64,000 nucleotides of DNA from Acanthosoma haemorrhoidale (GCA_930367205.1 OV884011.1:165395226-165459225); one strand, 5' to 3'; counted from the first letter of the stretch, positions 1-13,515 are shown. Numbers and translations are program-made. Notes: a model not told the origin generated them from the sequence alone.

Positions 1-58
1 TATTCTATATTTTTCCCTCAATCCTAAATTTCTAACTAGAGAGCTTAGAAAAAAAAAA
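1..58 (+). mobile_element. Degenerate 3' tail of LINE family B
   Basis: The stretch resembles the 3' end of the family B element at 32.9 kb: a pyrimidine-rich run, an AATC-type stretch, a GAGAGCT motif and then an A-rich tail at about 49-58. It ends where a family A copy begins. The match is diverged and judged by eye. Confidence 0.4.
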
Positions 59-366
59 TCCTGGAAACAGCCAATTTCTCCAATCACGTTCTGAGCGTCT
101 GTGGCTCTCGCACTCTTCGTCAGCCTCCGTTGGCTCTTATCCGGTGACGCGGCTGACGGAGGAGCGTGAGGGACTTCCCAAGACTCCGCTTCCTCTTTCG
201 CACGCGAGGGAGGTGACAATCGTATGGATTTGGGAGGCCTCTGGGCTGTTTGTCAATACTGTATGAATGAGCAAGTAAATGATTGTAAATATGGTATGAA
301 TGAGAACATTGATCACAATTACTTATTGCATTATAAGGCAGATTGTAATTTCAGGACAATAAACAA
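59..366 (+). mobile_element. LINE family A, 5'-truncated copy (3' UTR only)
   Basis: This matches the 3' UTR of the full element at 46.6-51.0 kb in inverted orientation. It carries the stem-loop region (CGTCAGCC near 118 and GGCTGACG near 150), the GCATGCGAGGGAGGTGAC-type block, the ATGAATGAG-rich tail and the terminal GCAGATTGTAATTT box. No ORF2 sequence remains. With the next copy on the opposite strand it forms an inverted pair. Confidence 0.85.
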
Positions 367-876
367 GAACGTGACTTGGATAATGGATACATGACCCAAA
401 AACTCCTCTTTTGTCCTTGCTAATTTCTACCCGTCAATAAATTTCGAAAATAACTGATTTTTATCTTCAATGAAAATTTCATGAAATATAGACGATTTCG
501 TTTAGATATATAAGTGATTGATGGTCCATCGTTAGTGAAAACATATTTCTCACCATGTCACAGGCACAGGATATTTTATTAATCAATAAATGGATATAAA
601 TTATAAAATAAAATGTCTACTTCGCAAGGGTAGGAATATAATCGGGATAAAGTGGGATGCTCAAGGAATGATATGCGGAAGGTGTCGGTCGGTTTCCTGT
701 GCAAACACGATACAGATTGAACCTTGCTTATGTAAATCCCCAATCAATAGCCAAGATGGGATCGGAATAGAGTGCTACAGGCGGACATGAGAATCGGCCA
801 GTGTAACAATTTCGAAGCGGTCAATCTAAAAAAAAAACGATTAAATATTATTCAGTTAATAATATGTATATAAAAA
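367..876. other. No gene recognised
   Basis: AT-rich spacer between two oppositely oriented family A copies. A 66-codon frame at 590-790 has no recognisable content. Confidence 0.5.
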
Positions 877-1730
877 AACAACTTGATAATGATAAAATTA
901 CAATCTGCCTCATTGGGCAATAATCAATTGTGATAAATGTTTTCATTCATACCATTTTCATTCACTCGCTCATTCATACAGTAACAGCCCACATACCTCC
1001 CAAATCCAGATGGTTGTCACCTCCCTCGCGTGCGAAAGAGGGAGTCCTGGGAAGCCCCACGCTCCTACGTCAGCCGCGTCACCGGATACGAGACATTGGA
1101 GGCTGACGAAGAGCGCGGGAGCCATATACGATAGGAGAAACTGGCCATTGCCAGGACTCCCACTGCCACGTATTTATAGCAGGTCACGAGGCCACTGCCT
1201 TTTTAGTCTCCGAGGAGGATTATAGGGATGAATGGTGCAGTGCAATGACTGTACAAGGGGATTGGGTGGTTGGATAGGTTAGTGTGGGATTTCATGAACT
1301 TGGAAGGGATAAGTTCAAGAATGTAGGGTATGTTAAGATCGTCATAAAGGGTTTTGTTACTGATGTAATAACGGGCATTTACTATTGTTCTCAGGACTTT
1401 TGATTGAAAGGATTGGATACGCTTGATGTTCGACATTTTTGCTGTCCCCTATACCTCTATTCCGTATGTCCAGATTGGCTTAAGTATAATTTTTTAAATT
1501 AGTAATTTGTTTTCTATTGAGAGATGGGATGTCCTTTGAAGTAGTCTGTACAGTTGTCCAAAGCGTCAGTTTAGTTCTTGTATTTTTAGCCTCATATGTG
1601 GGTTCCAGGTCAGCCGTTTGTAGAGATGGAAGCCTAAGTACCGTACTAACTCGGATACAGGGAGAGGAATGGAATTAAAAGAAACTAGTGGGCAAAGGGT
1701 GAAGGTAATGTGAGAACATTTTGCTTCATT
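877..1730 (-). mobile_element. LINE family A, 5'-truncated copy with ORF2 C-terminus
   Basis: On the minus strand this contains the last part of ORF2 followed by the 3' UTR. The frame at 1436-1203 encodes SNIKRIQSFQSKVLRT and LNIPYILELIPSKFMK, matching the end of the full ORF2. Frameshifts and substitutions make it non-functional. The residue after SKF is Met (ATG), whereas the full copy has Ile (ATA), so it belongs to another subfamily. Confidence 0.9.
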
Positions 1731-3262
1731 CGATAATAATATAAATAAATTGCTCCAAGTGAAAATCTACACGGTAAGAGATGAATCTATGTCTACATAT
1801 AACAACACTAGATCGGTGAATTCTGTGAATGTTGAACGACAGGGGTTGTACTGAACTAATCCACCTGAAATGCTAAAGGGATAATCTCAAGAAATCCTGA
1901 GTACGTTTTAGACAAAATTTAGTATCGCGAAATATCAATATATGAATTAAACATTAACAAAATAATACGCCATTTACCTTTCTTACAAGACTTCGTAGGT
2001 CACTTTGGAAGTCATAGTAAATTACAAATTACGATATCTTTCCCCGTTATTGAGGACAAATTAAACACACTATAAAAATAAATCCAATGGCATTCCAAAA
2101 AATTATATATTACATATTAAGGGAGCCGACAATAGACATGTTGGGTATGTCGTTATGGCGTTTCGTAAATATTTTACCAGTAGCTCTTAAAATGTAAGCT
2201 AAGTATAAACAATTTAACTATCCTTGGTCGGTATATTTATAAGGCAATTGCACATATAGAAATTTTATACAATTTTTTGTAAATATTTCTTATTTATTTA
2301 TTTATTAAAGTATGTATTAAAATATCGTTTTCATAAAAATTAATTGATTTTGTATTGGTTTATGCTAGGCTTTAATAATCATAAAAGCTACCAAAGGCTG
2401 AGATGCAGATATTTATTATTACTAATAAATATATCCATTTACAACAGATATTGAAAGTATATTGATTTATTTGATCTTACTTGGCCTTCTTTTATTTTTG
2501 TCTCAGATGGGGCGCGTAAAACTTTTCTAACTTATCGCGTTCCCCCTGGCCGATGATCGATTGTCCACGTCTTATTTGTTTTGTCTTTGTCTCATTCTAT
2601 TACCAACTGTAGCGCACGTCATATGTCTCTACGCAATAGCGTTTTTGTTCCATGTTCCACCAGATCATTGGAGCCTTCGTAGTGCATCAAGTTTATTACT
2701 CGGTCTTTTTGAGGGTCTATTTTACATAACTTGCCCATGGAAGAGAGACTGGTGTCTGAGGGAGTCCCTCTATGAGGGCTGTGCAGCTACTGACTACAGA
2801 TTACAGGCGAATATCCCGAAACACCGATTTCCTACGTTATATAATTTACTGTCCTTCAGTCTTTATGACGAGCTCACCATAGCAAAATTTTAATTTTGCA
2901 GTAACCACATCAAGCTTTTCTCGTTATTATTTCTAGTTTTTCTTGTTACCAAACAAATTTTGTTTTTATTCTCCAACATTATGCACACGTTTTTAATTTG
3001 ATCGTACAAGCCTAAAAAAAGAAACCTTCTATACGTTTACTACCGTGATAAAGTCTCTAATTTGTTCACTAAAATATCTGTTAATGAGGGAATTGTTTAT
3101 GTTTAAAAGTCATAAGAAAGCAGTGAAAACCCAGGGCCGTCCTTTTCCATGATAATTTTTTTTTCATATTTCTATTATATCTAGCTAAAATAAATCCAGG
3201 AGATGCCGTGTTAGTGGCTGCACCACCCTTGCGTATAGAACGATAGAGGCTTATATCATAAT
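1731..3262. other. No gene recognised
   Basis: AT-rich sequence. An open frame at 2561-2893 (+, 110 codons) starts with a hydrophobic stretch that could pass for a signal or membrane segment, but I recognise no family, so I do not call it. Confidence 0.4.
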
Positions 3263-3530
3263 GTTTTAGGATTATAGGATTCTATCATAATTTTTAGGAT
3301 TATAGGGTTCTATCATAATTTTTTAGGATTGTAGGATTCTATCATAATTTTTTAGGATTATAGGATTCTACCATAATCTTTTAGGATTATAGGATTCTGT
3401 CATAATTTTTTTTAGGATTATAGGATTCTACCATAATCTTTTAGGATTATAGGATTCTATAATAATTTTTTAGGATCATAGGATTATAGGATTCTATCAT
3501 AATTTTTTAGGATTATAGGATTCTATCACA
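3263..3530. repeat. Minisatellite, about 30-bp unit, about 9-10 copies
   Basis: Units follow the pattern TTTTAGGATTATAGGATTCT followed by ATCATAATTT. The length of the T run varies, and single-base variants (ACC, GTC, ATA) occur inside TATCATAA. One unit carries an extra AGGATCAT half-repeat. It ends abruptly at CTATCACATAAGG. Confidence 0.9.
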
Positions 3531-4002
3531 TAAGGTCGCCTCGTACTTATGTGAATGTACTAGCTTTTATTAAAAAGCCTGTCCTAATTTAAACCCTGAA
3601 GATGGCTTTTTCTGAAGAAAATGGAAATTCCACAAGCAGGCAGCAGATTTCTCATAATTGAAGATTTTTTTTTTTTTACTTCACTGTCCTACCAGAAATT
3701 TTACTGAGTACTGTGAAACAGACACTCTCATGAATGAGCGCGGAAAATTATTCAACTGTAGGTAATGTGTATTCCAATGAACTCCAAGAATTAGCTTCCC
3801 TCGGCTCTTCTTATAATTACAAAAAAAATATAATCCAGATTATTTTAATCCATACATCTCAACAGATTGCATATTTACGTTATGAATTTCTGTAAAAATG
3901 AAATTTTGTACATGTAATACTAAACATGGTTACCTAACTAACTTATAGATAACAATTTTATAGATCTTAAGAGTCCAGATAACAATTTGTTTTTTTGTTA
4001 AT
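3531..4002. other. No gene recognised
   Basis: AT-rich spacer with a poly-T run near 3667-3678. No coding or repeat signal is recognised. Confidence 0.4.
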
Positions 4003-4060
4003 ATGATAAAATTACAATTATTCAGTAATAAGTAATTGTGATAAATGTTCTCATATCTAA
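4003..4060 (-). mobile_element. LINE family A, 3'-terminal scrap
   Basis: Only the last ~55 bases of the family A 3' end are present: GATAAAATTACAAT, then GTAATTGTGATAAATGTTCT. It is either an extreme 5' truncation or a remnant of an older copy. Confidence 0.75.
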
Positions 4061-6683
4061 CTATCAATCTATGTCCATCTAATAGTAAATGAAGCAGCAC
4101 GGCAGACCCCTAGGCAGGGGACATTTAATGGGATACGTGAACTAAATACCTTGGGCCTTGGGTCTGAGACTCTTCAGTCAGGATAATTAATTAAAAATAG
4201 CGGGGCTGCGAGAGTTCGCACCTGGGCTAGGTAAAAACCTTCACAAGTACTTAATTAAGAAAGTAGGGGGGGGGATGGGAGGTGGCGAAGAACCCACCCC
4301 TCCCCCAGTCGCTTGTACAGGCTGTCTCTAGTGTCCGTTTGTGAGGTTTGTTATTTATAAGGCGTTAGACTACAGCTGTCATGGTGCTGGGACATATTTT
4401 TTTGCTGTATTTAAATACATTTTCGTTTTATAATAGCGTTCTACACAAAACTCTGCATCCAAGAGGACTACTCATCTGCGACTTAGGATCTCAATGTTCT
4501 CGTTATCGCCGATTGAGGAGTGTGTTATCGACTCGTATACATTTCATTTTCATTTAAAAAGTTGGGGGTTCAAAAACAAAAATCGAATTTTCAATTCAAA
4601 TTCAATCAAAAACATTATATTTTCTTATTGATAGAGAGCTGTAGATTGAATCATTATTTAATCGTGAGTAAATATAATCTTCATTAAATGCTCGTATTTA
4701 CCTAAGGTGGTGTAATGAACTGCCGAATGTTCTTCGAACAAGCGTGCACATGCAGAGAGATTTGTTGATAATGATGTTTTCGTTTCGCATTCGTCATTTT
4801 AGTAGTTAGCTGAATACGCTACATTCCGAACCTCTTATTATTATCGATCATCCCAGTTTAAGTAAGTGTGTATTTGTTCATAACGTTCCAGAGAATATTA
4901 CGTTGCTACATATATATATATTTATATGTAAGGAAAGTATTTTCTCTTTAATTTGAATTTGCCGCGCTGCTTCCACTGTCCCCCACCAGGTGGAGCAGCC
5001 ATTGTATAGAGAAGGTTATGTTAGGTAACAAAAGTTGTTAATAGAGTGTGAATATAGAAGTGATAGTTATAAACTGTAATTGTCGTTTCTTTGTTTTCAG
5101 GCAAGATTGTGTAAATCAATATTAATAATTGTTATAATATGATAAATAGTGAATAAAATTGCTGACTTTGTTTACAGAGAAACTGATTTCAGTTTATTCA
5201 CCCCACCTTCAATAATTGTCTTACATATATATATATTTTTTTAAAATGGTGATATATTTAATGTTTTAATGATTTCTATAACAATCAATTTGTAAAGGCA
5301 TTGGACTCAAAAGTGTTGAGTACCACGATGATTACTTTTATCTCTGAAACGTTTAGTTATCTAGTTTCATGGAAAACTTTTTTTTTTTGCGCTAAGGCGT
5401 TAAATTTTGGTTTCAGCTAACAAAATCACAATCAGTATGGCTGATTTTTTCGAGATGTGGGCTAACATCGCTAACAGGTTGGAGCACAGCAATTTACAAT
5501 ACTTTTGTTGATGATTTTAATGTGAGAAGCCATTAAATGTACCATTTGGACTGGTACTTGAAGAACTTTAATCATACAATTAATTATTGGAACCAAAAAA
5601 TCAAAGAAAGAAGAGAAAAGTCATAGCGAAAAAAATCCACATTTCTTTGAAATTTTTAACACTAGCTGGGAAAAGACGACATTGCATTCAACTTTGAGTC
5701 ATTGCCTGACCCCGAACCGACAACTTTGAGCATCCGAGGAAGACCGTCAAACCTTTTGCAGAGTTTAGCTACAGGCCCAAGAAAAGCTAAGTGCAGGCTA
5801 TTTTAAGCGCTAACAGCGACAGTTGTCTTACGCTGAAGGACTTAAGTTATGTTCCTCGGGTAATAGTTGAAACGCATCCCTGATGAAAAATATAGCTTCT
5901 CCTGAAAATCCGTAATCGTCTGTTCACTTAGTCAAACAAAGAGGCCTTGGCTTTTTTTATTGATTGCGAATTGACTAAGTTGGGCACTCGCAACTTGCAA
6001 TAAAAAGTGCTGACCTGAATATTGACTCCATGTCACTGAAATTAGAGCAGAAGCACCGTTTCAAAACATTGTCAATCTCAATTCAACAAGGCTGTGTACT
6101 TGTTAATTCACGAGGGAGGGATGTGATGAGAGGGAGTACGGGACATAGCAATTATAAGTAAAAATTTAATGATGAATGTGCAAAGGACGAACATTTATTT
6201 AGTATTTCATTTGTTACAATAAAACTCCATCCTTTTATTTTTTTTTTTGCAATTTTTGGTTGGGAAAATCCTACACTTTTCTCTAATCGATTCTGTCAAT
6301 CAAATAGTTTCCATTTTAAAAAAGAAACCGCAGCATTGGTTCGAGCTGAAACCGATCGTGTTCTAAAATGGAGATCTGAATCACAACATACTTAGTAACA
6401 AAATTTAGACATTATTTACTAACTCCTTTATTTATACCTAAGTCCACAACAAGGCTGTGTGAATTCATTTATTATAACACTAACAATAATATACTATTTT
6501 TAGTATGGTATATTCGAGTATTATCGGATGTTATTAGTAAAAACGTATTATCCTAAAATAACTCCAAACAATCCGTCTCCGAACAAAGTTTGAAGTCGTT
6601 CCAAGTTTGTTTCGACATTTTCAACAAACCATATCAAAAAATGCTGAAATTTGTGATTTTTCTTTTAATCTATCTGTCCAGAA
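4061..6683. other. No gene; possible SINE relic at 4.1-4.3 kb
   Basis: Around 4206-4240 the sequence GGGGCTGCGAGAGTTCGCAC then CTGGGC resembles a tRNA T-arm/B-box and is similar to a stretch near 52425-52447, so it may be a SINE relic. A TA microsatellite lies near 4909-4927. The rest is AT-rich with no recognised gene. Confidence 0.35.
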
Positions 6684-6795
6684 TACTGTGATGAATGAGT
6701 AAGTGAATAAAGATTGTAAATATGGTACGAATGTTCACATTTAGCACAATTACTTATTGCCCAATATAGCAGATTGTAATTTCATCACAATAAAG
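6684..6795 (+). mobile_element. LINE family A, short 3' fragment
   Basis: The last ~110 bases of the family are present: the GAATGAGTAAGTGAAT tail, TTGTAAATATGGTA, CACAATTACTTATTGCCCAA, GCAGATTGTAATTTCATCAC and the terminal AATAAAGG. It is 5'-truncated inside the 3' UTR. Confidence 0.85.
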
Positions 6796-8978
6796 GGGTT
6801 TATAATTATAAATTTACTGCAAGGTAAACCAAATTCAGAATTTTTTCCACCTAAATTGGTCATCCGTCCCATTTTGGAACGTAAAGAACGTTCGTAAAAG
6901 GTTCGGGATATTTCAATAGTTCATAGTTGAGGTAAATAATGAAGTTATAATGGAGTTTTACGCGGGATAGCGTGTTATATGGAATCCACATCATAAAGGG
7001 CATAAAAATAGGATATATGAGTATGATGAACGGAAACGTGTCCAAAATACTATCGGTATAAAGTTTTCTTTCAAAGAAAATGCTATGAATATTCCCTATC
7101 GACAGTTCAATAATCTTTGTATTATTTTAAAAGAAAAGAAAGAAAAGCTTTATCATGAAGTACCATGTGAACACTGGTATATACAAATATTAAGAGCTAC
7201 GTTACTACATACTGGGTGGAATTCCTAGAGACGAGTGGGGTCTGGGGCTAAAGCTTAGACATATATGTATAAGAAAAGGATAAGATTCTATTCCCTATTC
7301 TGGGAAGTAGGCAGGTCTTGGAGGGATGCGGTCGCTTACTTAAAAAATAACAAGAAACACCAGTGACTTCCATGAAGTCACGAGGCAGGTATACACTAGA
7401 AGGGGCTTGCTTCTATTTTTAACATTATATATAATATTGCCATTATATAACTGACGACACGAATATTATTTTGTAAAAAAAATAAAACAAAAGAATACCT
7501 ATTCATATCATTTTCAATTTTTTTTAATGTTTATAATTTTTTGACTGACCACTTTCAGTAAATTTAAACAGTATCGATTGTAGTTTGCTCTAAATTTCAT
7601 TGAAATTTTCTGTCATCTGAAAGTGGGAGCTAAATTATGCCGAGTTTATTGATCATTGCTAGTTATCATCAATTGTTATCGCCAACCTAGAGAGGCTAAA
7701 CTGTTTTAATAAAGTCATCCCGACTTGGAAGATCAAACCAGGGCAACGCCTGAGTTACCCTTTTAAATCTGATATGAGATATCTAGTGCAGCCGATCGAT
7801 GGTCATAAATTATAAGTCGGCAGGCATACATTGAATCAAAACTCTGCTGTTTATCCAAACCAATCAGAGCTAGGGGGTGGGCAAGGTTTGGGAATGTCAT
7901 TTCTCAAAGGGCCCTTTTAAAGCCCCTGAGGTTGTGGTCTTCTTATTTATCACTTGCCCTCGCCGGCAGGGGACATTTTCCGAGGAGGCCGGAACCTCAC
8001 TAAGACGGTTGATGGTTCAAGAATATCAGTTCATCAGAGGTTATTAATGATTACAGGAGAACAAGAAATTGAAAAGGAAAAATGTCGGAGCGCTCACAGA
8101 GTGCAACGCACACTAGTCCTTTTGACAAGTTTATTAATTGTATCATCCATTGTTTGTCCATCACACAGAAAGACTATAATATTTATTATAACACAGTCGA
8201 GAGAGGAATCCGTCAAGAGTACGATATGGTGTCCAGCTAACCAGTTTGGGTATGGGAGGGGGGGTTCATTAAGTCTAATACTCATGACAAAAAGATTCAA
8301 ATGACCTGAGAAAAAACTACTAAAATTATTCGCAGTTATCATGTTCTGGGGAAAACTTGAATGGTTGTGCAATAAATAACCTATTCAAAGATATAATTTA
8401 GAAAAAGACATTGCAATAAAATATATGCTACATTAAAAGTGACATTTTGTTTTTTTAATTTACTAACAAGTTTCCGAGAACCACCAGGGAAAGCGTAATA
8501 TTTAATAGTATGTCAAAATAGTATTGCTATATATGAGCATGAATTCACCATAGAAGAAAACGAGACAAAATCACATATTTTCAACCTACTTCAATAATGT
8601 TATTACATTGGCCTGGAGCCAGTCGTATTGTGGTTTTCAATTCAATAAACTAAGGTCTCTTTTGTGATATTTAGAGGATCACATTGTATGATATTGCCAT
8701 TTTCATAACATTGTCCAATAGTATACGGATAAAAGATTGTAGTATATGGCGACCAAAAAAATCTTACACTAAGTCAATACTCAACAGCCATTTGGAAAGG
8801 ATTGCAAAAATAATAATTGTAACGAATATAATGATAGAATAATAAGTTTTTTTCAATAAACTATGAAGGTATATAGAATACATTTATTTTAGCCGTTTTA
8901 AAATGGCTTTAAAGTAACATTTAACGTTAATTTTTATGCTAAATTTATACGTTAAAAATGGAAAATAAGTAGGTATCT
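6796..8978. other. No gene recognised
   Basis: AT-rich DNA. Overlapping frames at 7954-8304 (+) and 8372-8094 (-) lie in a slightly more GC-rich patch, but neither has a recognisable domain. Confidence 0.4.
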
Positions 8979-9080
8979 AAAGTTTTTTTTTTTTTGTTTT
9001 TTTTCTTAGCTCTCAAATTTTTAAGATTATGGATAAGGGAAAAATAAAAGAATTTTTTGGGGTGAGTGGATGGTGTCTAA
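8979..9080 (-). mobile_element. LINE family B, 3' tail with poly(A)
   Basis: On the plus strand a T-rich run is followed by TTAGCTCTCAAATTTTTAAG, then GGATAAGGGAAAAATAAA and GGGGTGAG. This is the reverse complement of the family B 3' end at 32.88-32.96 kb. The T run is the poly(A) tail of a minus-strand insertion. No coding part remains. Confidence 0.75.
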
Positions 9081-9649
9081 AGAAGATAAATAACGGTAAT
9101 TAAATTTAAATCAATTTTTGAAATGATTATAAGTGGGGAAATATAAGACGTTTTAATTGATTTATAATAACAGTGATCTTAGCTCTAGACCGATGAGTCA
9201 GATTCATATCGATGCGGCCGGGTAGGGTTCTCTTGGGCCTACAGACTATTTTGTATTTTTTTAAAAGTAATTTATGAGGATAATGAACCTATTTTTATGT
9301 AGTCATCAGGATACCGACGATTTTTCTGTGACGAATAAATTCAGTTATTTTTCTTAAAACGGAAAACCACCTTTCAAAAAAAAAAATTAAAATATAAATA
9401 GCTAAAATATAGACCAAAAAAACCTAAAGAAGTTTTCAATTTATTTTTATTTGTATTTCATGAAGTGTTGCTATATCTAAGCTGTCCTCAAACATGTGAA
9501 AAATATCAGAGCTAATAATTTAAAATAAGTTTAATGAACACAAATTCTTTTCTCAATGTTTTATTGTTGTTACTTAATGTTACTCCAATAGTACTTTCAG
9601 CAGTTAAATTGAAATGTTCAGGTGCTCAAACAGATTTCAACTTTGTTTA
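9081..9649. other. No gene recognised
   Basis: AT-rich spacer with short A and T runs. No repeat match seen. Confidence 0.4.
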
Positions 9650-10118
9650 TTGTGCTAAAATTACAATCTACTTTATTAGGCAATAAGCAATTGAGATAAA
9701 TGCATTCATTCATACCATATTTACAATTCATCATTCGCTCGCTCATTCATACAATATTTACAGACAGCCCAGAGGCCTCCTAAGTCCACATGTTAATCAC
9801 CTCCCTCGCATACGAAAGAAGAAGCGGGGTCTTTGGAAGTCCCAAACGCTCCTCCGTCAGCCGCGTCACCATGTACGAGCCCGTGGAGGCTGACGAAGAG
9901 CGCGAGAGTCACAGACGCTCAGGACGTGATTGGAGAAACTAGCCATTGCCAGGACTCCCACTGTCACGCATTCATAGCAGATCGCGAGGCCACTGCCGTT
10001 TCTGTCTCTGAGGAGGATTATAGGGATGAGTGGTGCAGTGCAATGTCTGTGCTATGAGATTAGGGTGGTTGGATAGGCTACTATGGAATTTCATAAACTT
10101 TGAAGGGATGAGCTCAAA
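9650..10118 (-). mobile_element. LINE family A, 5'-truncated copy
   Basis: The 3' UTR is complete from the ACAATCTACTTTATTAGGCA end, through the stem-loop block near 9856-9896, to the ORF2 terminus. The minus strand reads ELIPSKFMKFHSSLSNHP with frame damage. Truncation occurs near the AAGTTTATGAAA codons. The Met variant after SKF groups it with the 1, 16.6 and 22.9 kb copies. Confidence 0.9.
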
Positions 10119-10206
10119 CAAATATGAACAGTCATGAATCGATCTACCTCCTGAATGTAATGTACAGTTGAAGCGATGTTGTTTCCATTGAGTTGTTTTC
10201 AATTGA

Positions 10207-10425
10207 AATGGATGGTGGACACCGACAGTATCGCTGGCGGAGATTTTCGATACGGCTTTCACTTCTGATGACGATCCTTTCCAAAATGGAGACCTCATTA
10301 TTGGAGAAATGGAGGTTGAGCCACTGTTCGCTGAAGGAGATGAGTATCTTTTAAGGACTGAAGCAGATTACTGGGTACCAGGACCGTCGATACAGGATCA
10401 TACCTACTCCCTCAGGCATCGGTAA
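10207..10425 (+). CDS. Unrecognised acidic open frame, possible exon or relic
   Basis: A 72-codon frame follows a stop codon and ends at TAA. It is acidic and non-repetitive, with stretches such as SDDDPFQNGDLIIGEMEVEP and EGDEYLLRTEADYWVPGPS. It begins just beyond the truncation point of the family A copy. There is no ATG near its beginning, so it would be an internal exon or a piece of an older mobile element. I do not recognise the family and could be seeing chance. Confidence 0.25.
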   Translation, partial: NGWWTPTVSLAEIFDTAFTSDDDPFQNGDLIIGEMEVEPLFAEGDEYLLRTEADYWVPGPSIQDHTYSLRHR

Positions 10426-12999
10426 TTCACAGCAAAGACAAGACGACTCTCCACTAGCCCCTTGATTTATTATTTTTTATTTATTTATTAGCGTTATTGT
10501 CATGGTTCACTACGATTTTTATGAGTTATTACTAAAATGTAAGATTAAAGTTTTGATTCTCAATTTTGGATGTTTAATAAATACTTTCTTATCTATCTGA
10601 CACGAATTACCTTAGGTGAACGAAGGTGGACTAAATTATCTACCCCAGACATATTTCTTTTTGGTTTAAATTCTAAGCTATTACCAATTTTTATTAAGGG
10701 CTGAAAGGTCAGCTGGTATCATGCCCTTGGGATCGCAGGTACCTTTACAGCAGTAGAGCCCCGAAGTTACATATTCCAATTAATCTTAAGATACTTTCTA
10801 CTACTCCATTTTAAACTACACATCATATTTTTCAGGGAAATATCGAAGTATACATTTAAATATATTGATTTTTTTTTTACGACTATAACATTCAAACACC
10901 TTGATTGATGACAGTAGGATATCTGTTGGAATGCAGGCCAAACTTGGGATTCGCCAATTCCACTCAGTCCGAGGATCGAGTGCAGAACTCGCTTCCTAAT
11001 ATAGATCTAATGTTCGCTGTTCTTTGTCGTTCTGTGGCCGATAAGAGGATCCAGACTGTCATTGTAGAGCCGCTGTGGTGCGGAAGTCTCCGTGCCATTA
11101 ATAACCTGGAGTCGGTATCACCTGGCATGGCTCCAACCTGGTCCGTTCGTCTAGGCCTATAGGTCGCAGTATATTTAACTCGTTCTCAGGCCTTCAAAGA
11201 GCGACAGTATCATACCCATGTTATAGTTACGAGGGGCTCGGGTGGTCTAGAAGGTCCGGGGTTTAATAAATTTAATAAAATTAAATAATGATTAAAAAAA
11301 TACGGATGAAGAATTAGCAGACTTAAACACCCATGTGATTCACCCAAAATGGTAAATAAGTGCTGTACAACACCCACTTTTTCATTGTTTAATAATTTAG
11401 TCTATAAATAAATAATTTAGCGTATATTGAGTCCGTAAAAATAAAAATATATAAATTACTTGTACTACTAGATATTTCAAATTGTTTCTATTTTTTTATG
11501 GAAAAATCAAACCATTAGTCGTATAAACCATTCATTTCTGTATGTATTAATTAATAAGTGACATAAAGCAGATTCAATACTCAACTAGCAATGGTCTTAG
11601 ACACAGGATTCAAAAACTAGTCAGCACCGCGTGAAGGGTTCGTTGATAATTATTTTAAATTCTAGGATTAGCTTCGTCACTCCTAATCACCAGCCAGGTA
11701 ATCTAGCAAAAGCCTAACTCAAACGAATGCTACCGCATGGCAAGGCTATGCTCTGCAATGCAACGCTCCCTGAAATGCTCTCAATAGTCTCTTCAATGAA
11801 TATACATGTGTTGAGCATATTAATTATAAATTAAACTGGCATCCTTCTGGGTACTATCCCTAATCCAGACATTATATTTGAGGAAGGTTCCCTTTAAAAT
11901 ATTTCTCTTTAAACCCAAAGAAATGGGCTATAGCTCCCCTCAACGGTAACTTATGACAATAAAATAACTTCTATTTAAATCAACTACAAACAAAAATGTA
12001 TTTTTGAAAATATACAGAAATTAAATTAGAGTCGTCAAGGCTAAAAAAAAAAGGTCTGGCCAGATATGAACTTAAAGTATTGTGAAAAAAACTTTTTGGT
12101 TTACCCATCTAAGTGAAAAAAAAACAATTGATCCGGTTCCTTTTTTCCTTCTCAAACTATCGGTGCCTTGAACAAAGTTAAAATAGAGAATCTCAAGTTA
12201 TGCGGGGCCATCTCACTTCAATTTTTTTATTTTGTTTTTTCTTATACTTTTGTTATTTCATCTTATCTGAGACGACGTTTACGAGTCGACCTTAGCATAT
12301 TTTTTTATTATTTGAAAGATTTTTTTTAGTACTTACTGATAACATTTTTTTTATGTAGTTGTGTGTAGGTTATCAGTTAAACTTGTATTCACTAGTAATA
12401 ATATCTGCTCGTTATTATTATAATAAGATAATTATTATACTTAACTACAAGTACTGCACTGCTTATATAGACGGATCTCCCTAAAATAATCAAAACACAC
12501 ACCACCCTCATAATTAAAAACGGCAGCCTGAGTTACTAGAAGCCCTCATGCGTGTAATTAAATATAATAATTTTTGTGCATACTTTGTTGCTGACGAATA
12601 CATTTTTTTTTTACCGAATATGTCCATGTATTTTTTTTCTTAGTATTGTTCACGATAGACATAATAACCATACAGAAAATAAATGATTACAACTAGTATA
12701 TACAATGAAAGTTCCATTGAACATAAAAACTTAAGACTCGAATAAATCTCTGCAACTTTAAAACATAATTGCTTGTCATGTGCTCGTCGTTGCTATAAAC
12801 ATACCAGGATATTTTTCTGTATCGTCTCAATTTTTTCAAGTATCTGATCAGCCAGAAGACTTCTTACTATTTTTTTTAGTGTATTTATTAATATTTTCTT
12901 AAGGTTCTCATAGCTAATGTATCCTTAACGACAAGAAAAAAAATCAGTAATCCAGATCTGCTAAGTTGTTTCATATCCCCTTGTTACAAAATTAATATA
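10426..12999. other. No gene recognised
   Basis: AT-rich DNA. A frame at 10905-11162 (+) has no recognisable domain. Many short A/T runs occur but no repeat match was found. Confidence 0.4.
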
Positions 13000-13515
13000 T
13001 TTTTACAAAATATAGATTCTACAAACGAATCTATTTACAATTGCTTCATTATATTTCCTGTAGCTTGGCTAGATTTTATACAAATCCTGTTTTCTACTAA
13101 TAGTGATCCGCATTGTACAAAAGTATAATGATGTACATTATACATTAACGGACTGAATTTATTAATAGTGATGGCGCTCACCTTATGCATCATAGACTCA
13201 AAACTAACTAGCATCTAAAACTAAATATTAACCTAATTTTTCCCCACAGTCTGTTGACATCGATGTGGGAGGGGTGGTGGGGGTCATAGCGTTAAACACT
13301 GGGTTTGTCAGGTGCTGCAACGAGTCAAAAAACTTGATGTGTCTCTGGCGGATAAACTCACCCACCGATGGCACACCAAGCTATGGGTGCAGGTCAGCGT
13401 TCTTTAACCTCTTGAGAGAGGTATGTCGGAGCACTTTTCTCATGATCTGAAACTGCTGGAGACTTTTAGCTGTATTGTCAGTCAAGTGAGTATATAAGCA
13501 GGGCAGCGTACTGCA
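13000..13515 (-). mobile_element. LINE family C, 5'-truncated copy
   Basis: Read on the minus strand, this gives an RT C-terminal segment similar to other non-LTR elements: GVPSVGEFIRQRHIKFFDSL followed by QHLTNPVFNAMTP, in broken frames. A 3' UTR then ends near ACAGGAAATATAATGAAGCA and AATTGTAAATAGATTCG. The same sequence occurs in opposite orientation at 27.06-27.65 kb, which confirms a dispersed family. Confidence 0.8.

Noticed and set aside
7954..8372. Overlapping 116- and 92-codon frames on opposite strands
   Set aside because: No domain, no start context, promoter or splice support; the lengths are reachable by chance in 64 kb.
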